A stretch of DNA of 64,000 bases from Acanthaster planci (Eukaryota; Echinodermata; Asteroidea; Valvatida; Acanthasteridae): positions 743,695 through 807,694 of the forward strand of contig NW_019091433.1 in NCBI RefSeq assembly GCF_001949145.1, written 5' to 3'. Positions 40,391 through 57,800 of the stretch are shown here, piece by piece. A program made the translations under genes and the position numbers. The notes below the pieces were generated by a model. That model saw only the letters and a list, made by a program, of their open reading frames with translations, was not told the DNA's origin and did no database searches. Each line of letters opens with the position of its first letter. Position 1 is the first letter of the stretch.

Positions 40391-40441
40391 ATTGAACTGA
40401 ACTGAATTGAATTGAACTGAATTGAATCGAATCGAATCGAA
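40391..40441. repeat. Pentanucleotide microsatellite
   Basis: About ten units of ATTGA, ACTGA and ATCGA variants in a row, directly after the CCCAGAACTGT foldback. Confidence 0.9.
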
Positions 40442-41251
40442 TAACGAGTGACAAAAGTATTTTTGAATTAGCTGGATTATCATTACATTTTGCAAGGGAA
40501 CACAAAAGTGGGGATACGCGCAGGAAAGGGAACCGTCAAGATTTCCAAATTCTGCCCTGAAACAAAGGCTGAATATAATAACAGATAATAACGGCAGAAC
40601 AATAAAGAGCTATTAAGTTTTGTGGACTTGGGACTAATTCCCAAACCGGATAACATTCAAACGGCTCTCAGATGTGATGGACTGGGCTGGCTGTACATAT
40701 ACATTTTATTGTCTCATGTAACTGGATTCTTGGTTGAGGCTACTCTTAAAACTGCATTGGTGATGAAAATGAGACATGAATTCCGAAAAAAAAACCTTTT
40801 AAAGGAGCTATTACGATGCATTCTTCTTCAGCCCTTGAAAATGTAACGTTATGTTTCAATGGACTCTATTTTCAATTTTTGTTTTGCTATAATAAATTGT
40901 CGAGAGTAGAAATGATATCCCCACAGGTAACGCCCTCAACGTTGAATTTATGTGTGTAATAAAAACTGCTGGCATTTTGATATTTTGCTCTCTATACCGG
41001 CAGCCCAGAGCCTTCTGATCAAATGAACGAGGTACCAACATCTGAACATGCGAGCATTCTTGGTGTAACCTATCATGTGTAGACTAGATATGGATATTGT
41101 TGGTTTAATTTCATGCCTGTACATAGCAATATGCCAACGAGCAACCCTTTCTCGGGTTCACAATTTGAACAGAAAAACAGATAAACTGAGCAGTGCTTTT
41201 CCGGAATGACAGCACAGCATCAGCGCCCTCATTAATGTCCAGAATAGCATG

Positions 41252-41572
41252 TAGTTGTTTTAGTTTTAATGGCGCTTTCAGCAACTCAGGCTATTTGCGC
41301 CAATAACTGTACGTTTATTCATATGAATAACGGTACGTTTATTCATGCACTTTATTAATCAGCATCACAATACGGAGTAAGGAGAAGAAGGTCCAGTTTT
41401 AGAGGCAGGAGGAAACCGGAGTGCCCGGAGAAATCCTGCGAGAGCGAGTATGGACTGGAAACCAAATGCTCCTAAAGCCTGGGGCCAAGCCGGGACTCGA
41501 ACCCGGGCCTCATTGGTGCAAAGCGAGGAAAGAACTGTTACGCTAACACGCTAACACGCTAACCCGCTCCCC
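41252..41572 (-). mobile_element. tRNA-derived SINE with 13-base target-site duplication
   Basis: On the minus strand the element begins GGGGGAGCGGGTTAGCG, contains three 10-base units of GTTAGCGTGT type and a perfect RNA polymerase III B box (GGTTCGAGTCC, complement of 41493-41503), then a body with CTCCGGGCACTCCGGTTTCC. It is exactly flanked by CCAGAATAGCATG at 41239-41251 and 41573-41585. The 321-base length and intact duplication indicate a fairly young insertion. It is not a functional tRNA gene. Confidence 0.88.
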
Positions 41573-41984
41573 CCAGAATAGCATGAACATTTAAATGGTA
41601 TACGTATTGTTGTAGTCGCGAATTCGTTACAGTACGCAGACATATATGCCACTTACGTTTTTTTCCTATTGGGACGGACAAATAACAAGTCACCTGACAT
41701 TCGGGAACGTCTCTGCGTGGTCGTTCTTTCCACTCATTAGCGGAAAAACGCCACACAGTGTTCAGTCTTGAACAACTTTCGGTCAACATCTTTACTGCGC
41801 CATTATGCTGGCGAGAAAGTGAATGTGAGAACAAAGTATAGTCAGTAACACCTTTTCCGATCTTTCAATCTTATGGGCCTGAAACCGACAAAGGCTTAAT
41901 GCACACGACGATATGCCCTTTTTTGGGTTTTAGCTCTTCTTGTTTCCACGTTGCAGTACGTGTTGGCTTCAATGTTTTACGTCG

Positions 41985-42442
41985 AGTTCGGGCGGCCTGT
42001 TCTTGACACGGGTTTCTTGTTCTCGCGCTCGAACAGCGGGAACACGACTCAACAACACTGCTCTCGGAACAGGATCATACACCACCTCCTCGTCAGGGTT
42101 TTACAGGAACTCACGGAAAAACTCGTGAGATTTTGATTTTTGAACAGCTGCAAAAAGTACAGAGATGGTTTCCAAAGCCATAGGCCATGTAGACAAAGGG
42201 ACGTTTTGCAAAATTAACATTAATTATTTTCCGTAACACAGAAATGAATGTTCCTGTTTATATAGAAAAGAATTCAGCCTATCCAAACCTTAACTCTCGA
42301 ATAAAGTACATCGACGCCGCCATGTTGCATGTTGCTTGTGATAACCGGTTTTTGTTCCCGGCGTTCGAGCGGTCAACCCACGAACAACGAATCGAGCTGT
42401 TCGTGAACATACGGGAACAAGCCGCCCAAACTCAGCCTCGGC
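41985..42442. repeat. Inverted pair of GC-rich arms upstream of YY1
   Basis: GAGTTCGGGCGGCCTGTTCT near 41986 and GCGCTCGAACAGCGGGAACA near 42025 reappear, reversed and diverged, at 42355-42440 (complement GAGTTTGGGCGGCTTGTTCC and CGCTCGAACGCCGGGAACA). The arms are about 80-100 bases and 300 bases apart. They may be ends of one MITE or a regulatory inverted repeat. Confidence 0.55.
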
Positions 42443-42615
42443 ATGTTCTGTCGGAATTGACAAAATTAATGAGTCCATTAACGACCTTTCTTTGGAAGCT
42501 TTAAAAGTTATTCAAGTTAAGTTTGAACGGCAAGAAACCCCTCACGTTGGGCTTATCGATCCGATTTTTATCGTCTAGCGGCGAAACTTGGGTTTCATGC
42601 AAGGATTTATAATGG

Positions 42616-42890
42616 CAGGGGCGTATCTAGCTTTAATTTTAAGTAAACGGGGGAGACACTGTTGTATACACAGTTGTTCACGGACCGCTCGCGCTCACGG
42701 GTTAGGCCTCATCTTTGATCCACCGGAAACGATGTGTTCAACTATAGATGGATAGATGGACGGCGCAATCCTCATCCAGGATTTTTTGGGGGTTCTCATT
42801 TCCCGTCATTTCACTGATTTAGCTCATTTCACTCATTTAGCATGTTTAATCCGTGACGGGGGGGGGTTGCACCCCCTCGATCCGCCCCTG
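42616..42890. mobile_element. MITE with CAGGGGCG ends
   Basis: Left end CAGGGGCGTATCTAG, right end CGATCCGCCCCTG, matching the widespread CAGGGGCGGATC terminal inverted repeat of hAT-related elements. Directly repeated AATGG at 42611-42615 and 42891-42895 is a possible 5-base target duplication. Confidence 0.7.
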
Positions 42891-43254
42891 AATGGGAAAT
42901 GTGCCAAAGTTTGCGAAAACTTACTGTGCTGCTCTGTTCTGTGTAAACATACATGTACCTTGTGTTTGCTGAACATGAACGCCCTAAACAAATTTGCATA
43001 TTAATTAACAAGAGTACCCAACGACCGTTCAATTGAAAATGACAGGACAGCGACTCGTGTTGCAAAATTTAGGCTGCAGAGGGGTAAATAACGAATGCTT
43101 CAACCGTGATGCAGGGATACATAAATACCTTTCCCAATTTGATCTGCCCTCTATCCATGAGGTATCGTGGATTACTAATCAATCGTCACAAAGAATTTGT
43201 GGGGATCTTTTTTTTTTTTTTAAATCGGTCTTCCGTAAAATGCGAAATTATTGA

Positions 43255-43401
43255 AAGTTGAGATACCACGTGACTTATGAATGATTAATATAGGTTTCCT
43301 GCTCCCTGAATGGTCAATGATTATGCATATTAGTTGCGTCATCACATGGGACCGCGTTAGACCCGGACCCCCAGCAAAGACGAAGGCAGTCTGCTCCGAA
43401 A
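43255..43401 (+). promoter_or_regulatory. YY1: Probable YY1 proximal promoter and 5' UTR
   Basis: Candidate sites: E-box CACGTG at 43267-43272, octamer-like ATGCATAT at 43323-43330, and a CRE-like TGCGTCA at 43335-43341. No TATA box is seen. The start codon itself lies in AAAATGGCG (43399-43407), a YY1-type core. The transcription start is not determined. Confidence 0.45.
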
Positions 43402-50639
<7,238 letters not shown>

Positions 50640-53600
50640 TCCCTAGCAGTGTCTGGTTGTTAGTCTGCCAGTGCATTAACATGATGCTCCAGGTTTTACT
50701 TTCTAAAAAATTGGGCCCGAGGAGTTATTATCAGAACCCCCCCAAAACCTGCTGTATTAGCATCCGAGTGTGCACACTGTAACATTCATACAGTAAAAGG
50801 AAATCTACCGGCACAATCTTTTGGGCATACCGTAATGATGATTTTGTTCACTGGTGACCAGATATACAGTAAGTACACGGACATTGCCAGCTGTCACACT
50901 TAGGTCGCAATGATTGTAGCAGTTCTTCTGTCTGTTGCATATTCAGATCTCGCAATAAAAGGAAAGTTGACCAATGACTGCTAAGAGGAATTTTCCATTT
51001 ATCTGACTGCTCTGTTTTGCAGGAGCATGTTGCAAGTGTGAAGGGCAAAATATTGGGTCAACACATACATAGTAAAGTAGAGATAGACCCAGTATTTGAA
51101 CTCCTTTCTTTTTGGGGGATACTGCCCATCTGTCTACTTGTGGAGAGTGACCTCCATGCCTGGTCATTCTTTAGCAGTGTTCAATATGCAAGGCATTGCT
51201 GTGTCTTTTTGAGAGAGACTCTACAATTTGGCAGATTACAACTGACAAATTTGGAGCATTTCTTTCAAGTGAATGGCTTGCTGGCATGTGCCGATTGGCA
51301 CTTGGCAGTCATGCACAACCCTGTGCTTAGGTGATGTGTCCTTTATAGGCTCTCATAGATAGAATGCAGAGGGCTGTGTAAAATGTATTAAAGGGTAACG
51401 ATAAAAATAGGTAACCTGTGCTGCAGTTGCAGTTACCTACAGGGTGTCTCAGTAGATGCTGCCAGTGATGCATTTTTGCCTAGATGAACTTGTAAAAAAA
51501 ATGGCAGTTAAACCATATTCATCGTTGATTCAGACTTGGGTCCAAAAATTGCTTGTTTAAACCGACATGTTCCTTGAGTCTTTAAAATTGTGAATTCATC
51601 CTATTGATTAATATTGTATTTGAAATTCTTAAGTATGCACTATTGGAGCCTTGGAAAATGATATTAGTGTTTCAAGGGAAGTGCGAAGTTCATGGTCTGT
51701 ACAGATATTTGTAAACTAAAACGTTTTATTTTAATCAAGAAACTTCAGAGGCCTTTTTGTTGAAATGGAGTGAAGACCTTCAAAGGGACACAGATTAAGT
51801 ATTGTGAAAATAAAATGCAGTTCAGTGGGAGTTTGATAGTTACGAGATGTTGCTGAATTGAAAAAGCTTCCACCCACCTGTCTCCAAGTTTTTTAATTGG
51901 GAGACCTTGAATCGCTTGGTTGCAGACAAACTGGTCTTCTTTGCCAGTTCTGGGCATGCACGCAACCGTGGAAAAGGACTGGTTGGCCCATTGCCCCGAA
52001 GCATCTCAAAGTCTCCCGTGGTAATGAGCTTGTTTCTCAATAACACAGATTATCTTAGTGAACTCAGAGATCGTATGTGAAGACTGCAACTGCCGAGTAA
52101 GCTCATGTTGAGCCTGAATTACATAAAACGAGGTGTAACAGATACTTCTATGGAAATTCAGCAGTAGCTGGCATCTTCCATAGACGTTACAGCAGGCTAT
52201 AGACAAGCAATTCAGGTACAGTGCTAGAAAAACAATCAGATGGGCTGATGGGGGGAAGGGGGTTGGGTACACAGCTATATCAGGTGCGGGGCAGCTGCTG
52301 AGTGTGACGAGTCTATCTGCCCCAAGTGGAAGTTCACCCATGTCAACCTAGCGCATCTCGCACCAAGCGTGCATAAATCTGTGCATGTGCCTGGTGAGTT
52401 CCCACCAATCAACAATTTTTTTTTTATGTGTCCTCTCATTCTAGCTAATGGTGGTTAAGTCTGTCACAAGTCAACATGTGATCCAACTTGAAGTCATGTG
52501 ACAAAATATTCAAATTGACAGCTTCAGAAAGCATTCCTTTATCACTATTCATCTGCCTATTGCGACTTAACTACAGCCCCAAGTACGAGCCCCTCATTTA
52601 GAGAGATTGTATGGAACTTTGGATCACCCATAGTTCCTTGCATTCCACATTCAAACCACAACAAACTCGGTACATGTAATTACATTTCATTATTGATCAG
52701 TTGGTTACCCTGTACATATGTACCAGTGGTTTGGGTTGAAAGTGCTGGTTACCCAAGACTACAGAGGGTGGACAATGCCATGTGCTTCATGTCCTCTGAG
52801 CTAGAATTGTGTTGGCATAACACCTCATGAATTTTTTTCATCTTTGCTCCTCTCGTGGAAGTGTTAGCAACAGCACAGATTAAACTGAACACAATTATGT
52901 CAATACATGTGCGTGTATTTTGTATGGTTGAGCTGGGTATCTTGTGTGTGGTTAAGTACCGGGTTCGTGTATCTGAACTTGACATCAAGGAATTCAAAGG
53001 TGCTTTGGAGGATATATTAGTTCATTGTAATGTTAATTAAAGCTTTGTAAACTTTTTATGCTCCACTTATTGTGTAAAAAGAGACCGGCCTGTAATTTTG
53101 CTTCACATAATTCATATAATGCTCATGACCATCAACACATTTTGTTCTTTGTTTTAAATTTCACATAACTCAAACTGTGCATACTGCAAGTTATAACAAT
53201 TCACGCTTGAAAGTGTAAATAGATGTGAACGGTAATTTGGGGGCACTGGTGATAGAAATACCATTCCTTGTTCCCGCTCATGAAAGTTTGAGAACATGAT
53301 TATTATGTGGTAAAGTGTTATTCAAAATTTCCTAACATTATTAATTATATTCTTTACAGACCCTCAGTGTCCACACTTGGTAATTTCCTGATATTGATGA
53401 GAGCCAACAGCTTTAGTTTTTATTCTATAATAATATACTTGTGAAGTTTGAGCCAGACATGCTAGGACTTCATAAATGGGCGCATCTTACCTCCTCGTCT
53501 TCTTTGTTTTAAAATGCCTTTTGATTTTGAGATTTGTTGGTTGTTTTTCAAATTTTTGAAAGTTTGGTTGTGAAAAGACTTTGTTGCCAACACAGTGATT

Positions 53601-54754
53601 GACTATTAAATTTAAAAGTGTCACAGACAAACCTACTTTTCGGGGTCCTTCTAAATTTGGAATATGGCATCTGGAACACAAGCTATGGTTACTATATTTA
53701 ATAAATTGAATACACAGCATTACATGTTCGAATGATTTATACAAAAAAGCACTTCGTAGTTTGATATTACTGAGAGGAGTTTTAAGCCATGTTCTTATTT
53801 CTTGAACTGAACAAACTGTTTCCTAATCCATGCAGATCTAAGTATATTTCAGGACTCCCCCGTTTCAAACCTTTTCATATTTCTAAATTCTTTTTAGATT
53901 TGGCATTTTATTACCAACACAGGTTAGGGGGTACAATAATTTTTTTCACAAAGGGTTTGGGGTGGCTTGCCATTCACAGAAGCGAAATTTGCTACTTATT
54001 ATGACGTTATTTCAAGGAAGGGGGGAAAAGAAGTGCCACCTTAGTCACCCAAACCGCAACAAAATGATATGATGTGGTTTTCCTTTTAAAATGGAAACCC
54101 TGGGACCATATATTATACCTACCGACCGACGAAAAAAAGAAAAGCTCCCTCTGTAGGCAAAAGTAAAGCGCGTGATAAGCCAGACTGGTTCCTAGTCAGC
54201 TGTCAGTCAATGCGTGTTACACGCCCAGTCCAGAAAAATTTTGGTGCAGTCCGAAGTAAGGGGTGATCTAATGGACCCTTGGATAAATCATCGCAAAATA
54301 TGAAGCAAAATACTCTCACTTAGGCCCAACTTCTCACTAACACATCGTCAAAGAATATATTGAAATGCTTGTTATTTATTTCTAAATTCAATACTAGTGA
54401 AATAAAGCAAAATATTTACTCCCCAAACTTACACTCTTCCTCCCTTGTTGAATGAATCTTGACATAATCGTCCGTTGCTCTGGGACGTGCCAAGCACGGC
54501 GGAAGCAGGGTACTAGACAACATTGGCACAAAAAGTGGTACGTGAGTGCGTGCGCGCGTGCATCACGGCATCCGGGGCGACAGACAAATCAATGTGTTGT
54601 GATGTGTTGAATAATCTGCGGAGCTGTGACCGGTTACCTAATAAAAGAGAGAACCTTGCAGACGTGCCAGCACATTTTTGTCTTGTATTTGATAATGAAC
54701 TAGCATATTTGTCAACTTGTATCGTTGTCAACGGAATATTTGCATTGTCTCAAC
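50640..54754 (+). other. YY1 3' UTR and YY1-DEGS intergenic region
   Basis: 4.1 kb, AT-rich. The first AATAAA after the YY1 stop is at 50954-50959, 315 bases downstream; later candidates lie near 51808. The segment from about 54130 becomes CpG-richer and probably holds the DEGS promoter. No other gene recognised. Confidence 0.6.
50954..50959 (+). promoter_or_regulatory. YY1: Candidate YY1 polyadenylation signal
   Basis: AATAAA in CGCAATAAAAGG, the first such hexamer after the stop codon. Usage is unknown. Confidence 0.35.
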
Positions 54755-54836
54755 ATGGGGCTGTCTGTGTCGAAATCAGATTTTGCCTGGGTGTACACGG
54801 ATGAACCGCATTTCACGAGGAGGAAGGAAATGTTGA
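54755..54836 (+). CDS. DEGS: DEGS exon 1
   Basis: 82 bases encoding MGLSVSKSDFAWVYTDEPHF and then TRRKEML, plus one base, before a GTGAGT donor. The ATG has A at -3 and G at +4. The A left at the exon end joins exon 2 to form a lysine codon, giving EMLKKYPEIK, which matches the family. Confidence 0.93.
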
Positions 54837-57800
54837 GTGAGTAGCCAAGCTAAGCGGGTGTGTTCATTTTCATCGGCAGTCATGGCAGTTAGGTGTCCTT
54901 CGCGCCCGCCCGTACACTGTACATACAGTACGGACGTCCGGCCCAGTACTGTCTCCCCGCTCCTCCCGTAGGTGTTACTGTTACTAGCATGAGCCACATT
55001 TTTAAGTCTCGCGGTTGGAATTTTTTTGACCCACCGGGTTTTTATTATTACTATTATTTATTTGACCATCACAAGAACAACCAAGCAAAATTGAACAAAA
55101 TGTAGGCCTAGGCCTATTTATGCCTATAAAAATAAACTACAAAAACACAAAAAGGGCATGTACATGTAGGGCCTACAAGTAAAGATGGTAAATATAAGCA
55201 GTAGGCCCAGCAGGGACGAAAATCTGAATACATAACAAGACAAAACAGTTACTGTGTGTGGGTCAGGGACTGCAAAAGTATTACCCGCAGGTATGCAGCC
55301 CTACTAATAATGTTAACAAGACAAATTAGGCTGTACAAAACAAAGAAAACAACCGTCCCCACACTGGTGATCAAAATAACAGCCAGAAAAGAAAAGGTTA
55401 CTGATCGTGTTTCTTAATGTTACTAGGGCCCATTTAACTGTTTTAGCAGGGTTTTTTTTTGAGGGCCCAGTTTTGGTGTTATTTTAAATGTGTTCATAAA
55501 CATAATTCTAGTCCTATAACTTATCGCTAATACCGCATGAGTGATTTTCCACAATTGTACAAAGGCATTGGGGAAAGGAAAAAGGGGCAAACATTGCCCC
55601 CTTTTCCCTCCTACAATGCCTTTCTACCATTGATTGTGCAAAATCACCCATTCTCGCGGTTGGGATGATGTCACTGAATCTTGATTCTTCTCTCTGATTG
55701 GTCAATAGGAAGCTAATTCCATATTTCACACTTGAAACTCAAGGGGCCAAAATAGTGTTGCCGTCTATGGGGAAAATCTGAATTTTTTAATTCTTGACTA
55801 AACTCTTAACCTTTACATCAAATATGCCTGAAATTTCACTATTTATGCTTGCAAATCCTTGTACAAAGTGAATGGGGAATTGCCCCTTTGCCCAGACGTG
55901 AGTGCAATAAATAGATCAGCCTCCGACCGCGAGAATGCTGTATTGGCAATAAGGCTCAAAGATAGGGCCTGCGTGGAGTGCCCTCCCAGAGGACATGTTT
56001 TGTTATTTAAATTTAATGACAGTGAATGCACAGAAGGTTTACTTGAACCTATTCTTGAGGAAGAAAGAAATGCCTTCTAATGTGACATTATACGCAGGCA
56101 GGCCTCGATCTTTACCGTGGCCAATGGCCACGTACCCTTCCAAGTTGGCCGTAATGCCCTTCCAAAAAACTCACGTCGCGGCCATCTTTGCAGCTGGCTG
56201 TATGTGTAATGAGAGTGTACCATGTAAGCCAATGCATGCAGTGCGATTCCGAGTTGGGGCGAGTTCAACCTTTTGGGCTGCGTTCGAGTGAGCTACTGGT
56301 GCTTACCCGAGTACTATCCCAAGCGCACGAACGGCAGGAGTACCGTCCTCGGGTCAGCGAGAGTATACTCCCCATCACAGAGGATCATACCCCTGACCAG
56401 AGTGTAATGTGCGCGCATCCACACTCAGGTTATCGGGAGTAACCGCACGAATGCAGCCTTGGATATCATTGTCAGCGCTGCACTGGTGGGCAGCGTATTT
56501 TGAATGCAAATTTGCACAACTTAGTTGGAAACCACGTGAGCGCTTATTGTGTTAAGAATAAGTTTTGACCATCGCTAGGCCTAGGCCTACATCTCAAAAT
56601 CATGTCATCGTATGATCGTATAAAGAAATGCTAAAAGGATGTTTTGTTACGGGAGGGTTCAAAGTGCTAGAAGCTTGAAAACCTGTTTTCCAGAAAAAGT
56701 AGGGGTCAAGTATTTATAAACTTGTAAACTCCGCCCAAGTCAGCACTCAGTCTTGACTCAAAAAATAATGACTTCGAAATGTCGACATGTGCTGCTTGCC
56801 GATTTACGTGGCATGCTGCCTTAATACCATCCATATAATTCATTGCACCAGTTTAATTGCTTTGATCTGCCTGGTTTATTTCTATCCCCGTTGTCGATTC
56901 AGGTAAGTTTGTCCTGGATTTTGATCATCGCTCCGTACTGAGGATGACCCGTGCATGCCGTTTGTACTGACATAATGCTAGCACGCACAGCACACGTCAT
57001 GCACCAGCGCATGAACGCAGGATCGAGGGCCGGCCGAAAGTAAAACTTTGTTCAATAGGGCGACCCCAAAAAGGGGCAGAGCGCATGCACGTGCACTAGA
57101 GGGGGTACTGGTATTGATGCGAATATTGGGGAAACCCCTTTGTGGTCGCGCTCGCGCGCATGCAGTGTACATGTAGGCCTACTCCACGTCAGTATCGACA
57201 ACGAAGCTCCGGAAATCGATTGTTTGTTTACATCGGATTGTGCTGATGTTCAGCAACATTGGCAAAACATTGTATCGGCAAAATTTGACCTTTGCGGATA
57301 TGAGTGCTGATGTTAAATTGAAAAAAGGAGCAAACTCTGCTCTCTGTTTTGGCAAATGTAAATCTCTTTTTTTTTATTTGAGCATGAATGCAAACTGTGG
57401 TTTTGTCATTTGATGTGATAAATAAAACAGTTATACCATGGTTAAACCCAAATAGAGTATCCCCGATAATTACACCTGTGCGATCCGTGCCGTAACAACT
57501 CAATGCACGGACCGCAGCCCCATGGAGCAGTCAGTGTACATGTGTACGGTTTCCCTTGACAGCCATTAAAACAGCCTGGGAACTAAACCATGTGTGGCAC
57601 CACGCACTAGGTGCTGTGTGACCGGTCTGAAGGTAGCCCGCAATTTTGCCTTTATTCAAGGCACGTGTGTCTGAACACACAACGTGCACCTCTGCCGTCG
57701 ACATGCACGATGAAGAGACCAACGCAATGGTGCAGCAGTGCAATGGCGTGCCTTGACTAAAGGCTACTTTGATTCAGCCCTAGTTGCTATGTCTGTTCTG

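Larger units (their letters stand above)
27512..43401. other. Intergenic region between SLC25A29 and YY1
   Basis: 16 kb without a recognisable host gene. It may hold the unseen 5' exon and promoter of SLC25A29. It contains the 2 kb tandem duplication, the assembly gap, a non-LTR retrotransposon remnant, a SINE, three MITEs or foldbacks and the YY1 promoter. From about 32200 to 37100 only low-complexity tracts and short repeats are seen: GACGGACA-like units at 32517-32560, a two-unit repeat at 34318-34400 and a G-rich tract at 35073-35098 beside a single N at 35072. Confidence 0.6.

Noticed and set aside
41460-41575. Possible tRNA gene on the minus strand
   Set aside because: It has a B box, but the head is repetitive and cannot fold as a cloverleaf, and the segment is part of a 321-base SINE with target-site duplication.
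55859-56080. 73-codon frame with cysteines in DEGS intron 1
   Set aside because: Considered as an alternative exon, but the DEGS frame joins perfectly from exon 1 to exon 2 without it and no flanking splice sites of the right phase were convincing.
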